64,000 nucleotides of DNA from Komagataeibacter xylinus (GCF_004302915.1 NZ_QQBI01000007.1:1-64000), one strand, 5' to 3'. Shown: positions 25,244 to 36,600, numbered from the stretch's first letter. Program-made: numbers and translations. Notes: a model not told the origin generated them from the letters alone.

Positions 25244-25894
25244 ATGGCAGGAGGATGCTGTGGTGGATGCACAGATACGCCGCTACCAATCAATAAATCA
25301 TGGCGGAGAGCGCTCCTGATCGCGCTTTTTCTCAATGCCAGCATGTTTGCCGTTGAAGCTGGGGCTGGCGTGTCGGTTGGATCTGCATCCTTACAGGCGG
25401 ACGCGATTGATTTCCTTGGCGACAGCGCCAACTACGCAATAAGCCTCAGTGTTGCCGGAATGGCATTGCGATGGCGAGCTGGCGCGGCCTTTCTGAAAGG
25501 CCTGACCCTGTTCGTGGCTGGGATATGGGTAATGGCCAATGCTGGGTGGATGGTAATGAACAGCAACCATCCGCCTCACCCAGACGCAATGGGCGGCATT
25601 GGTCTGCTTGCCCTCGCGGTCAATCTGGCCTGTGCCCTCATATTATGGACACACCGGAAAGGTGATGCCAACCGCCGTTCCGTATGGATCTGCTCTCGTA
25701 ATGATGCGATCGGAAATGTTGCCGTTGTGCTGGCAGCTCTGGGCGTGTTTGGCACTCGTTCTGCGTGGCCGGATATTGCGGTAGCTGCCATCCTTGCGAT
25801 GCTTGGTATTAGTGGAGGTGTGCAGATTATGCGACAATCGAGAGTAGAACTAACAGATAACAAATCAGATATATCACGACATATTAATGTATAA
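25244..25894 (+). CDS. Cation diffusion facilitator-type metal exporter, short form
   Basis: A 216-residue membrane protein with about six membrane segments. It lacks the cytoplasmic C-terminal domain of classical CDF proteins such as CzcD (about 300 residues). The N-terminus GGCCGGC is Cys-rich and may bind metal. Asp residues in QADAIDFLGDSANY and SRNDAIGN match the paired metal-site segments in helices II and V. Such short CDF-like proteins commonly sit next to MerR genes. It probably exports Zn, Cd or a similar ion and is controlled by the MerR operator upstream. Confidence 0.8.
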   Translation: MAGGCCGGCTDTPLPINKSWRRALLIALFLNASMFAVEAGAGVSVGSASLQADAIDFLGDSANYAISLSVAGMALRWRAGAAFLKGLTLFVAGIWVMANAGWMVMNSNHPPHPDAMGGIGLLALAVNLACALILWTHRKGDANRRSVWICSRNDAIGNVAVVLAALGVFGTRSAWPDIAVAAILAMLGISGGVQIMRQSRVELTDNKSDISRHINV

Positions 25895-27329
25895 ATCATA
25901 TAATACTCTAGAATATATTAAGCAGGTAAGGAGACGCACACGCTATAATGCGGCATTCATTCTCCTGATTTTTCCCCTGCTCTGTGGCTGCACAAATAGT
26001 GGTCACTCAAATATTTCGCCGGAATCAGATGTCCAGAAATTTTCCAGCCGTCAATTTACGGATGCCGGATTGCAAGAATTCATTACAAAAGTTCTCGGAC
26101 CAAACGTATCGAGTCAGGAAAACGCATGGGGCATCACTCGCCTGACGCTTGCTACCTTGTATTTTCATCCCGATATCCTTGTAGCTAAAGCTGAACTGGA
26201 AACGGCTCGCGCTGGAATCAAGACAGCCGGTCAACTGCCCAATCCCAGTTTCACGGTGCTGGGTGGCCCATCGGCTCATTACGTCGGCTACGGCGCGTCA
26301 ATACTGATCGAATTTTTCGGCAGGCGTTATCACCGTATCAAAGAAGCCAGATATCGGGCTGCCGTCGCGCAATGGGAAGTCATCAATACTGCATGGAAAC
26401 TACGCAGCGACACGCGGTCTGCTCTTCTCGGCGTCTGGGCTGTATCCGGGCGCCTCAAGCTTGTGGAAGAGACTGCGGCAGCTAAACGCGAACTCTTTAC
26501 CCTGGAACAGGCACGTTTTGATCAGGGGCGAGCATCCGCTTTCGAAATATCGCAGGTACGGACGGAAATGATCCATGCCGAGTTGTCTGTCAGTGATCTG
26601 CGGCGCGAGTATGCCGTCCGTAAGGCAGCTCTGGCTGGAGCAATCGGGGTTCCTGCCGAAGCACTTGATTCCATTGCTCTTGATACAAAAGCATTTGATG
26701 TCTGTCCCGACCTCATAGAATACCGCGATTCACAGGACATGAGATACCAAGCCGTAATGCAACGCGCGGATCTGCGGGAACTTCTTGCGTCTTATGACGC
26801 CGCCCGACAGGCTCTACGGGTCGAAGTTTCTCGACGCTATCCCGACGTCACCATCAGTCCCGCCTATAACTGGGATATTTCAAATCGCTTTGAGGTAAAT
26901 CCCTCTCTGCAAATTCCGATTTTCAATCAGAACGAAGGCCCCATAGCTGAAGCTGTTGGGCAGGAGCATGAGGCGGCGGCTCGTCTCCGGCGTGCAGAGA
27001 ACACGGTGTTTAAGTCCATCTCGCAGGCTACGGCCAATTACCGCGGCACGACATCAATTCTGCTACAGGCGGAAGAACTTGCCAAAACCGTACGGGTAAG
27101 GCTGAACCAGATGCAGCACCGCCTTCAGTCAGGTGCAATCGACCGACCAACGATGGTTATGACTCATATAGAGCAGCTTCAAGCGGAGACCGCTCTTCTT
27201 GAAGCAGAAATTCAGCAACGGCAAGCCATAGGTCAGATCGAAGATGGCATGCAGCAGCCCATTTTTGATCACACCAATGCCGCGCAGGCTTCCGGCCTAC
27301 TTGAAAATAACCAAAGGAACTCACCATGA
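25887..27329 (+). CDS. CzcC-like outer-membrane efflux protein
   Basis: A 480-residue TolC-family lipoprotein. The signal peptide ends in LLCGC, so Cys35 or Cys37 would be lipidated. Two outer-membrane-factor repeats follow, with SFTVLGGPS and VTISPAYNWD segments typical of CzcC/CusC homologues. It overlaps the end of the exporter gene by eight bases and the next gene by four, so all belong to one operon. GC content is lower than in the element core, suggesting a different source. Confidence 0.85.
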   Translation: MYKSYNTLEYIKQVRRRTRYNAAFILLIFPLLCGCTNSGHSNISPESDVQKFSSRQFTDAGLQEFITKVLGPNVSSQENAWGITRLTLATLYFHPDILVAKAELETARAGIKTAGQLPNPSFTVLGGPSAHYVGYGASILIEFFGRRYHRIKEARYRAAVAQWEVINTAWKLRSDTRSALLGVWAVSGRLKLVEETAAAKRELFTLEQARFDQGRASAFEISQVRTEMIHAELSVSDLRREYAVRKAALAGAIGVPAEALDSIALDTKAFDVCPDLIEYRDSQDMRYQAVMQRADLRELLASYDAARQALRVEVSRRYPDVTISPAYNWDISNRFEVNPSLQIPIFNQNEGPIAEAVGQEHEAAARLRRAENTVFKSISQATANYRGTTSILLQAEELAKTVRVRLNQMQHRLQSGAIDRPTMVMTHIEQLQAETALLEAEIQQRQAIGQIEDGMQQPIFDHTNAAQASGLLENNQRNSP

Positions 27330-28360
27330 AAGCGAGGGCCTTCTGGCTGCCTCTTGCAGGTCTTTCGGTCTTCCTAGTTCTAAACGGGACAGACATTGCC
27401 ATTGCAGATGATGATGATCAACCAGTTTCGGTTCTTGGTGCAGAGGCGACCGTGACGGTCTCCCCGGAAGCAGTTACGAAGAGCGGCATTGCTTCTGCAC
27501 GACCCAGCATCGTGCCTTGGAGAAAGCTGGTTCCCGCCTATGGTTACGTTCTGAACGCAACACAACTTATCACTCTTGTTAGTAATTATGCTGACATGAA
27601 AGCGCGGCTGGAGAGCATGCAGGCACAGCAGACGCTTGCCCGTGCGAAACTCGATCGTGACAAAGGACTGTATCGCGATCGGCAGAATATCTCTCAGGAA
27701 CAATTCCAGGAGACAACAGCTAGATTTCAGTCCAATTCAGCTATGGTAAAAGCAGAACAGGTCCGGGTGAATAACGCACTTAATATTATCAGACAGCAAT
27801 TTGGTTCGGTCATATCTGACGCTACCGAAAAAAATACAATTTTCATTACACAGTTACTTCAACAACAAGTGGTCTTGGTCAAGGTGACCCTTCCACCAGA
27901 TACGGATCTACCAACCCCACCAAGTCAGGCGGATGTGACCGATTATGGAAACACGGGTGGACACGGGACAATGCTCCACTATTTGTCTCCTGTAACCATG
28001 ACCGATCCTGCTATTCAGGGGCGTAGCTTTTTCTATTTTGCGTCGGCTGAAAGTCAGCTTGTCGCGGGCATGAATGTTTCCGTTCTCCTGCCTACCGAAG
28101 AGGAACGTCGCGGTATCCGGATACCTGCATCAGCTATTATCTGGCTGCAAGGTAAGTCGTGGATATACCGTGATAACGGACACGGAAAATTTACACGCTT
28201 ACCCCTTACGACCGACGTGCCGGACCGAGAAGGTGGCTACTTGATCCAAGATACTCCAGGACAAATCACACACGAAACGCAAATCGTCATAGAGGGTACG
28301 CAATTACTTCTGTCTGAAGAATTCCGAGCTCAGCTTGAATCAGGAGACGATGACGACTGA
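27326..28360 (+). CDS. CzcB/CusB-like periplasmic adaptor
   Basis: A 344-residue membrane-fusion protein. A signal peptide (residues 1-27) is followed by a run of Asp residues, the hairpin domain (MKARLESMQAQQTLARAKLDRDKGLY, about 91-116), and a C-terminal membrane-proximal domain (IPASAIIWLQGKSWIYRDNG). Another Asp run closes the protein; both may bind metal. It links the RND pump to the outer-membrane channel. The N-terminal barrel is short compared with CusB. Confidence 0.8.
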   Translation: MKARAFWLPLAGLSVFLVLNGTDIAIADDDDQPVSVLGAEATVTVSPEAVTKSGIASARPSIVPWRKLVPAYGYVLNATQLITLVSNYADMKARLESMQAQQTLARAKLDRDKGLYRDRQNISQEQFQETTARFQSNSAMVKAEQVRVNNALNIIRQQFGSVISDATEKNTIFITQLLQQQVVLVKVTLPPDTDLPTPPSQADVTDYGNTGGHGTMLHYLSPVTMTDPAIQGRSFFYFASAESQLVAGMNVSVLLPTEEERRGIRIPASAIIWLQGKSWIYRDNGHGKFTRLPLTTDVPDREGGYLIQDTPGQITHETQIVIEGTQLLLSEEFRAQLESGDDDD

Positions 28361-31300
28361 TGACGGGACGTTCTTTCAGCCTTCAGGCAGCTATTATCGG
28401 GTTTTCGATCCGCTTCCGGGGCGTGGTTATCGCAACCGCATGTCTGTTGTTCTTCTATGGCCTGTATGGCTTGAGACATGCCAGCTATGATGTGTTTCCG
28501 GAATTCATTCCGCCACGGGTCACGATCCAGACCGAAGCCGCTGGTTTTACGCCGGAACAGGTCGAAACATTGGTTAGTCGCCCAATGGAAATTGCCCTGA
28601 CCGGCCTCCCGGGTATTCAGCGCGTGCAATCGACTTCGATTCAGGGACTGTCAGTCGTCAACGTCCTGTTTGCGACATCGACCGATATTTATCGAGCCCG
28701 GCAACTGGTCGGGGAACAAATGAATGTTGTTGCACAGCAATTGCCAGCCGGTGTTCATGCTCCGACTATGACGCCACTGACCTCATCCGCCGGTCTGGTA
28801 CTGGTGATCGGTCTGACGTCGGAACAACAGTCCCTTATGCAGTTGCGCACGCTTGCTGACTGGTCATTAAGGCCGCGTCTGCTGGCGTTGCCTGGTGTGG
28901 CTGGAGTCAGCGTGTTTGGCGGGGAGCGTCGGTCACTCCAGATACAGGTACATCCAGACCAACTCATCTTGCATCATATCGGACTCGATGACGTCCTTGC
29001 GGCTGCCCAGGAAGCGACTGGCATACAGGGGGCCGGCTTTATTGATACCCCGAACCAAAGAGTCGTTCTTCAGTCTGACGGTCAGGCCCTGACGCCAGAA
29101 AGTCTGGCCCGCACTGTGATTGTCCGCTCTGAGAATGGTGCTGTCACACTGGGCAGTATTGCCACTGTAACTGAAGCCCCTATTCCTGCCTTCGGCGCGG
29201 CCAGTATCGAGGGAAAGACAGGCATTGTAGTTAATATATGGGAACAGTACGGTGCCAATACAATGGCCGTGACCCGGGAAATCGAGGCGGCACTTACCGA
29301 TTTCCGCCCGCAATTGCAGGGACAGGGGATTACATTGCATGCTGACCTGTTCCGACCCGCCAATTTCATTACGACCGCATTGGGGAATGCCACACGAGCA
29401 TTGCTTCTGGGCGGTTTTCTGGTGGTTGTCGTAATCTTTCTTTTCCTTTTTGACCTGCGAACCGCTGCAATCTGTTGCGCCACCATACCTTTGGCTATTC
29501 TGATAGCCCTGTCGTTGCTGGAGACACTCGGGGTTACTTTGAATGCCATGACCTTGGGGGGCCTTGCTATTGCCATCGGCGAGGTTGTGGATGACGCCGT
29601 GATCGGGGTCGAAAATGTTACACGCCGATTGCGTGAAAACCGGCTTCTGGTCCAGCCCGCATCTACAGCGCGCGTCGTACTCGATGCGTGCGTTGAAGTC
29701 CGCAGTGCAGTGGTTTACGCGACCTTTGCTGTCATTATCGTTTTCTTGCCTGTCATCGCCCTTCCCGGACTTTCGGGACGACTGTTTGCTCCACTGGCAA
29801 CAGCTTATGTTCTTGCGGTCATGGCTTCTCTTGCCGCTGCTGTAACCGTTGTACCTGCACTCTGCGCATGGCTCTTGGCGACGCCTGGAGAAATCCGGAG
29901 AGAGCCCCCCCTGGCAGGATGGACCGCCAGAGCTTATGAACGTCTTCTGGCCAGATTAATGCGCCATCCCCGATTTGTTATAGGCGGGATGATCCTGACC
30001 ACCTTGATAGGGTTTGCGGCCCTTCCATTCCTTGAAAGCGATTTCATTCCCGATTTCAAGGAAGGCCACCTTATCATTCATATGACGGCAGTTCCGGGGA
30101 CTTCCCTGGAACAGTCTCTGAAATTAGGCAGACAGGTTACAGAAAAACTTCGTCAGCTTCCCGAAATCCGTTCGGTTGCTCAGAGAGTCGGACGCGCCTC
30201 GCTGGATGAGGACACGTATGGACCACATACCAGCGAGTTTGAGGTTGATTTGAATCAGGTGGATGGGAAGGCTTCCCGACAGATTGATGCCCGCGTTCGC
30301 AAAGCGCTTGACGGGTTCGTTGGGGCCAGTTTTTCTGTCAGTAGTTTTTTGACGATGCGCGTAAACGAAACCCTTTCTGGTTCGTCTTCGGCTGTGGCAA
30401 TCAATATTATTGGCGATGATCTGGATGTATTGGATATCCAGGCAAATAATATTGTCCGCATGTTGCATCAGATACATGGCGCAACAGATGTCCGGATAGA
30501 AGCACCTCCTGGTGTTCCGGAACTTGCTATTCGGCTACGCCCTGCTGATCTGGAGCGCTGGGGGCTTCGGTCGGCGGATGTACTCCGATCCATCCATACA
30601 GCCTGGCAGGGTGAAACCGTGGGGCAGATATACGAGCGTTCTGCGGCTTTTAATGTTATGGTTCGTCTTGATGACGCAAGTCGTAATGATGTTGCGTCTG
30701 TCGGTTCCCTGCCACTGCATACTGTTCACGGAAACTACGTACCACTCCGCGTTGTTGCAGACATATATGAGACGAACGGTCGCTATCAGGTGTCACATCT
30801 GGGAGCACAGAGAACACAGACTGTCACCGCAAATGTTACAGGACGATCAGCTCAATCTTTCGTTCAGGACGCACGCACGGCTATAGCAAAAAATATCAAA
30901 CTGCCTCTTGGAACCTACGTTCAGTTTACATCCGCAGCGGAAGCTGAATCACAATCACGCAGGGAACTGTTTATAAATTCCGGGCTCGCTGCCATAGCGG
31001 TCATGATTCTGCTCTCAATAATCACACAAGGATGGCGCAATCTCGCTCTGATACTCGTCAATCTTCCCTTCGCATTTGTGGGCGGCATTCTGACAATCAT
31101 TGTTTCCGGCACAACGCTAACTCTTGGGGCAACAGTCGGCTTCGTTACACTATTCGGGATTACGCTTCGGAATTCGGTGATGATGATTTCGCATTTTGAG
31201 GCTTTGGTCGAGCAGGAAGATCTCACATGGGGAGTAACAACAGCGCTCCGGGGGGCCAGAGACCGCGTCGTCCCCGTACTCATGACATCGCTCGTTACGG

Positions 31301-31494
31301 CGCTTGGACTGGCGCCTCTGGCTGTTGATATGAATGCGCCTGGGCGGGAAATCGAAGGACCTATGGCTGCTGTCATTCTTGGAGGGCTCATGACATCAAT
31401 GATACTTAACCTGTTTGTTTTGCCTATTCTTGCTGTCAAATTTGGTAATTTTTCTGAAAACGAAACGGGAGTTCCGGAAACCTTGTTCAAGTGA
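28360..31494 (+). CDS. Heavy-metal RND efflux pump (CzcA/CusA-like)
   Basis: A 1044-residue inner-membrane proton/metal antiporter with 12 membrane segments and two large periplasmic loops. Helix IV carries LGGLAIAIGEVVDDAVIGVENV, where the acidic residues are those used for proton relay in the heavy-metal (HME) RND family. Its ATG overlaps the adaptor stop (TGATG). The three genes form a complete Czc/Cus-type complex. I cannot tell the metal; the MerR and CDF neighbours favour Zn, Cd or Co rather than Cu or Ag. Confidence 0.88.
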   Translation: MTGRSFSLQAAIIGFSIRFRGVVIATACLLFFYGLYGLRHASYDVFPEFIPPRVTIQTEAAGFTPEQVETLVSRPMEIALTGLPGIQRVQSTSIQGLSVVNVLFATSTDIYRARQLVGEQMNVVAQQLPAGVHAPTMTPLTSSAGLVLVIGLTSEQQSLMQLRTLADWSLRPRLLALPGVAGVSVFGGERRSLQIQVHPDQLILHHIGLDDVLAAAQEATGIQGAGFIDTPNQRVVLQSDGQALTPESLARTVIVRSENGAVTLGSIATVTEAPIPAFGAASIEGKTGIVVNIWEQYGANTMAVTREIEAALTDFRPQLQGQGITLHADLFRPANFITTALGNATRALLLGGFLVVVVIFLFLFDLRTAAICCATIPLAILIALSLLETLGVTLNAMTLGGLAIAIGEVVDDAVIGVENVTRRLRENRLLVQPASTARVVLDACVEVRSAVVYATFAVIIVFLPVIALPGLSGRLFAPLATAYVLAVMASLAAAVTVVPALCAWLLATPGEIRREPPLAGWTARAYERLLARLMRHPRFVIGGMILTTLIGFAALPFLESDFIPDFKEGHLIIHMTAVPGTSLEQSLKLGRQVTEKLRQLPEIRSVAQRVGRASLDEDTYGPHTSEFEVDLNQVDGKASRQIDARVRKALDGFVGASFSVSSFLTMRVNETLSGSSSAVAINIIGDDLDVLDIQANNIVRMLHQIHGATDVRIEAPPGVPELAIRLRPADLERWGLRSADVLRSIHTAWQGETVGQIYERSAAFNVMVRLDDASRNDVASVGSLPLHTVHGNYVPLRVVADIYETNGRYQVSHLGAQRTQTVTANVTGRSAQSFVQDARTAIAKNIKLPLGTYVQFTSAAEAESQSRRELFINSGLAAIAVMILLSIITQGWRNLALILVNLPFAFVGGILTIIVSGTTLTLGATVGFVTLFGITLRNSVMMISHFEALVEQEDLTWGVTTALRGARDRVVPVLMTSLVTALGLAPLAVDMNAPGREIEGPMAAVILGGLMTSMILNLFVLPILAVKFGNFSENETGVPETLFK

Positions 31495-32086
31495 CAGGTA
31501 TGGGCCACTGCTGCACCGAACTACCTGAAGATTATGTCCGATATGCCAATAGAACCCAGAATGAAAACTGCTTCCGTATCACGCTCGGCCACCATTCGGT
31601 CTGGCTCGACCTTCTGGTTGGGTTCGGAATTGCCTTCATGAATCTTGACGCTGTCCAGAAAATCTGGATTGCCGCCCGCACCGAACATCATCGTGTCAAG
31701 GCCGAAAACCGAAAGTATCGTTGCCCGATCCAAATGATTTATGCTCCCTGCCCAGTGGCTTTGGGCGGTCTTGCTACGGCCAACCTAAGCGCCTGTATTC
31801 TTGCTGGTTATTTCCCATAACGATCACCCCACTCTCGGCTCCAAGTGATAGCGGGGGACTGCGCGGACTATGTCCGCTATGCGAAAGGCGAGCCAACCCA
31901 CTTTTATGTCCGACATGTAGGCGACTACCGCCTGTCTGCTCTGTTTCTGCTGAGCCGACAGACAGTTTAGGGAGTAAGCGGAATGTCTGGTCTGAGCGGA
32001 AAAATTGAGGAAGCCGACAGTCGTGATCTCCGTTTCCTCACATAGGATAGCTTGACTTACGACAATATATCCACAAACAAGGATAT
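31495..32086. other. Intergenic region between RND pump and ars operon
   Basis: About 590 bases with no recognised gene. Short frames exist on both strands (a 109-codon frame at 31491-31820 plus strand, a 70-codon frame at 31521-31733 minus strand) but neither has a known motif or clear ribosome binding site. It is likely a junction of two cargo modules with gene remnants. Confidence 0.5.
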
Positions 32087-32088
32087 AT
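32065..32088. promoter_or_regulatory. Candidate ArsR operator at the arsR start
   Basis: The inverted repeat ATATATCC-N8-GGATATAT (32065-32072 and 32081-32088) overlaps the ribosome binding site AAGGA and the first two bases of the arsR start codon. ArsR bound here would block its own operon. Confidence 0.6.
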
Positions 32089-32440
32089 GGATACAGAATC
32101 CGCCCTCGCTGCCCTGAGCGCCCTGTCGCAGTCCACGCGACTGGAGATCTTCCGCCTGCTGGTGCGCCACGAACCGGATGGACTACCCGCCGGAGACGTC
32201 GCGCGGCATCTCGATGTCCCGCAAAACACGATCTCGGCCCATCTCGCCACCCTGACCCGCGCCGGGCTGCTGACCTCGCAACGCCATAGCCGGCTGATCG
32301 TCTATCGCGCCTGTCTTCCGAGCCTGCGGGACCTGATGCTTTTCCTCGTCAGGGACTGCTGTGCTGGCAGCCCCGAACTCTGCGCGCCCCTGATCGCGAC
32401 CCTGTCCTCCTGCTGTCCATCCCCGGAATCCTGCTCATGA
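32087..32440 (+). CDS. arsR: ArsR-family arsenite-responsive repressor
   Basis: A 117-residue winged-helix repressor with helix-turn-helix LPAGDVARHLDVPQNTISAHLATLTRAGLL (about 33-62). Arsenite ligands are probably Cys91, Cys92 and Cys99, a C-terminal cluster like that of the Acidithiobacillus ArsR rather than the helix-4 type of E. coli. Another Cys pair lies at 109-110. First gene of the ars operon; it overlaps arsC by four bases and has an inverted repeat over its start. Confidence 0.9.
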   Translation: MDTESALAALSALSQSTRLEIFRLLVRHEPDGLPAGDVARHLDVPQNTISAHLATLTRAGLLTSQRHSRLIVYRACLPSLRDLMLFLVRDCCAGSPELCAPLIATLSSCCPSPESCS

Positions 32441-32858
32441 CCATCACGATCTATCACAACCCAGCCTGCGGCACGTCGCGCAACGTGCTGGCACTGATCC
32501 GCAACAGCGGCGAGGAACCTCGCATTATTGAGTATCTGAAAACGCATCCCAGTCGTGAGGAACTGGTCAGTCTGATTGCCCGTATGGGCGTTCCGGTGCG
32601 CTCGGTCCTGCGGGAAAAGGGCACGCCCTTTCACGAACTCGGCCTCGACAATCCGACCCTGACGGACGATACGCTGATCGACGCCATGATCGCACACCCG
32701 ATCCTGATGAACCGGCCGATCGTCGTCACCCCCCTCGGTGTTGCGCTCTGCCGTCCGTCCGAGGCGGCTCTGGAAATCCTGCCCAACCCGCAGCGGGGCG
32801 CTTTCGTCAAAGAGGACGGCGAGAAGATCGTCGATGAATCCGGAAAGCGGATCTCCTG

Positions 32859-32859
<1 letters not shown>
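32437..32859 (+). CDS. arsC: Glutaredoxin-dependent arsenate reductase
   Basis: A 140-residue cytoplasmic enzyme of the E. coli plasmid ArsC type. The catalytic Cys11 is in [11 protein letters not shown], and RPIVVTPLG (about 93-101) carries the conserved Arg that stabilises the thiolate-arsenic adduct. It reduces arsenate to arsenite with glutathione and glutaredoxin. Its stop overlaps the arsB start, so arsenite can be exported at once by the next gene product. Confidence 0.94.
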
Positions 32860-34153
<1,294 letters not shown>

Positions 34154-34154
<1 letters not shown>

Positions 34155-34876
34155 TGCATGAATGGACCGATATCACAATGACCGAACCTGACTTGCCGGC
34201 CCTTCACCCCGAATATCTTGAACAGGTCGATCTCGCGCGGCTGGAACCGCAACCGCGTGTGGATCATCCGCCGCGTATCCTTCTGCTCTACGGCTCTTTA
34301 CGCCCCCGATCTTTCAGCCGGTTGCTGGTGCTTGAGGCGGAACGCATCCTGAAGGTGCTGGGGGCCGAGACACGGGTGTTCGACCCGACCGGCCTGCTGG
34401 TAGCGGATTCCGTGCCCGCAACCCACCCGAAAGTGCAGGAACTGCGGGAACTCTCGATCTGGTCTGAAGGCCAGGTCTGGTGCAGCCCCGAACGGCACGG
34501 CAACATCACTGCCGTGTTCAAGAACCAGATCGACTGGTTGCCCCTGACCGAAGGCTCGATCCGCCCGACGCAGGGCCGCACGCTGGCGGTCATGCAGGTT
34601 TCAGGCGGATCGCAGAGCTTCAATTCCGTCAATGCGCTGCGGGTTCTGGGCCGGTGGATGCGGATGTTCACCATCCCCAACCAGTCCAGCGTGCCAGTGG
34701 CCTATACGCAGTTCGGTGACGATGACCGCATGAAGCCGTCCCCCCTCTATGACCGGATGGTAGATGTCATGGAGGAACTGATGAAGTTCACATGGCTTTT
34801 ACGCGACCGGGCCGACTACCTCGTGGACCGCTATAGCGAACGGAAGACGGAATTCCGTCTCCCGGAAAGCCTGTGA
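34154..34876 (+). CDS. arsH: ArsH NADPH-dependent FMN reductase
   Basis: A 240-residue flavodoxin-fold protein with the FMN phosphate-binding loop [11 protein letters not shown] (about 50-60) and the ArsH signature [20 protein letters not shown]. ArsH proteins oxidise trivalent organoarsenicals to less toxic pentavalent forms. The ATG at 34154 overlaps the arsB stop (TAATG); [10 protein letters not shown] at 34178 is an alternative start. Confidence 0.93.
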
Positions 34877-35964
34877 GCCGGGCAATGGCGGAACAGTTCG
34901 ATGTTGTGATCGTGGGCGGTGGTCAGGCGGCACTCGCCGCATCGTATTTTCTACGACGGACCGGGCTGCGTTACGTCATTCTCGATAACGGGACGCAGGC
35001 GGGTGGTGCGTGGGTGCATGGCTGGGACTCCCTGCATCTGTTCTCGCCCGCGTCCTACAGTTCGCTCCCCGGCTGGCCGATGCCCGACACGCCCGATGGC
35101 AGCTACCCCACCCGCGACGAGGTACTTGACTATCTGCACCGCTACGAGGCGCGCTATGCGCCGCCGATCCGCCGTCCTGTGACGGTCGGACGTGTGGAAC
35201 GCGCTGACCAGAAATTCCTGAATGTCCGAACGAACGCGGGTGATTTCCTCAGCCGCGCTGTCATCGGGGCGACCGGCACATGGTCTGCACCCTTTGTTCC
35301 CGATTATCCGGGCCAAAGGTTATTTTCTGGGGCGCAAATCCATTCCTCCCATTATTGTAAAGCGGCACCTTTTACCGGCCAGCGTGTGCTCGTGGTGGGT
35401 GGGGGCAACTCCGGTGCGCAGATTATGGCGGAGCTGTCCCTTGTCGCCCAGGCAACATGGGTCACGCTGCATGACCCCGTCTTCCTGCCCGATGACGTGG
35501 ACGGACGGGTCCTGTTCGAGCGGGCGACCGCTCGGGTTCTCGGCGGCCCGTCGGCCATGCCCACCGGCGGCTTTGGCGATATCGTTATGGTACCGCCTGT
35601 GCGCGCCGCCAGGGAGCGAGGCGTGCTTCACGCGCTGCGTCCGTTCGTACGTATGACGGCAAGGGGCGTCGTCTGGCCCGATGGGCGGGAAGAAGCCATC
35701 GACGCGATCATCTGGTGTACCGGCTTCCGTCCTGCACTCTCTGCATTTGCACCACTCGATGTGATCGAGCCGGACGGGTTGATCCGCGTTAACGGGCAGC
35801 AGGCCGTCAGGGAGCCACGTCTCTGGCTGCTGGGTTATGGCTCCTGGTGCGGCCCCGCATGCGCCACCCTGCTGGGGGCGGGCCGTGTCGCGCGATCCAT
35901 GGTCCGGCAACTGGCGGCCTGGCTTGCGTCACCGGCACAGGGTGTCCGCTTACCAAAACCTTGA
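34873..35964 (+). CDS. ArsO-like flavin monooxygenase
   Basis: A 363-residue FAD/NADPH oxidoreductase. The FAD motif GGGQAA is near residues 15-20 and the NADPH motif [11 protein letters not shown] near 175-185. It resembles the ArsO family found at the end of ars operons next to arsH. Its reaction with arsenic compounds is not firmly known. The frame opens with GTG at 34873 overlapping the arsH stop; ATG at 34885 is an alternative start. It is the last gene of the operon. Confidence 0.82.
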   Translation: MSRAMAEQFDVVIVGGGQAALAASYFLRRTGLRYVILDNGTQAGGAWVHGWDSLHLFSPASYSSLPGWPMPDTPDGSYPTRDEVLDYLHRYEARYAPPIRRPVTVGRVERADQKFLNVRTNAGDFLSRAVIGATGTWSAPFVPDYPGQRLFSGAQIHSSHYCKAAPFTGQRVLVVGGGNSGAQIMAELSLVAQATWVTLHDPVFLPDDVDGRVLFERATARVLGGPSAMPTGGFGDIVMVPPVRAARERGVLHALRPFVRMTARGVVWPDGREEAIDAIIWCTGFRPALSAFAPLDVIEPDGLIRVNGQQAVREPRLWLLGYGSWCGPACATLLGAGRVARSMVRQLAAWLASPAQGVRLPKP

Positions 35965-36014
35965 GCGACTCTCTTTACGACCGACATGAGGCGACAGCGG
36001 AAGTTCCGCGTCCC

Positions 36015-36326
36015 TCATGCCCTGCTGACCAATTCGTCCAGCGCCCTGATGATCGCCTCCTGATCGGATTCGGTCAGGACGCCGACGGCGGCTCCAAGCC
36101 GCGCGGCGGGGACGGTCGCCAGATCGAACGGGTTTGCGAAGACGTCCTCCCCGTCGACAAGCAGATGCGGCGTCAGCGGATGGTCCGGCGGGGCACTGCC
36201 GGAGCATCTGACGAGCGGCATGACGACACGGCCCACGCTGCGGTCCAGGCGATTGCTCTGGATCTGGACGAGGAACGGGATGTCCCGGTTCCGACCGGGG
36301 TTCCGGTAAATCGCGAATTGCGGCAT
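36015..36326 (-). CDS. ccdB: CcdB-family toxin
   Basis: A 103-residue toxin with the CcdB pattern MPQFAIYRNPGRNRDIPFLVQIQSN and VGRVVMPLV. CcdB poisons DNA gyrase, so cells that lose the element die once the labile antitoxin is gone. It follows its antitoxin by four bases on the opposite strand to the neighbours. Placed between metal cargo and the transfer operon, it should stabilise the element. Confidence 0.9.
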   Translation of the reverse strand: MPQFAIYRNPGRNRDIPFLVQIQSNRLDRSVGRVVMPLVRCSGSAPPDHPLTPHLLVDGEDVFANPFDLATVPAARLGAAVGVLTESDQEAIIRALDELVSRA

Positions 36327-36330
36327 CGGA

Positions 36331-36600
36331 TCAGAGCGTCGAGAATTCGTCGCTCAGGAAGCCGTGCCGCGCGTGCAGATCGTTCACGGCGTCGATCACG
36401 CCATCGAGCTTGCGTTGTTCGTTCTCGCACTGTTGCCGCGCGGATTGCAGGTAGTCGCCCAGCAGGGTCTCGACCGTCGCCGAGAGATTGGGCGTCACTT
36501 CCCGGACCTGCGCCAGCAGATCGGTGTTGAGCGACAGATTGACCGGGCGGCGGGGCGCGCTCCGATCATAGGAAACGCCGAGGCTGGTGCGGCTGGGCAT
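36331..36600 (-). CDS. ccdA: CcdA-family antitoxin
   Basis: An 89-residue protein with a ribbon-helix-helix N-terminus (PVNLSLNTDLLAQVREVTPNLSATVETLL) for DNA binding and a C-terminal toxin-neutralising tail ending HGFLSDEFSTL, typical of CcdA. It represses its own operon together with CcdB. The start at MPSRTSLGVS is preferred; an ATG 21 bases upstream is in frame. Confidence 0.88.
   Translation of the reverse strand: MPSRTSLGVSYDRSAPRRPVNLSLNTDLLAQVREVTPNLSATVETLLGDYLQSARQQCENEQRKLDGVIDAVNDLHARHGFLSDEFSTL

Noticed and set aside
25887-31494. Assigning the RND operon to copper/silver (Cus)
   Set aside because: The Met-rich features of CusA/CusB are not evident and the MerR/CDF context points to divalent metals; left as Czc/Cus-like.
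31491-31820. 109-codon frame after the RND pump
   Set aside because: No recognisable domain, it overlaps the pump stop, and an opposite-strand frame covers the same bases; kept only as part of the intergenic entry.
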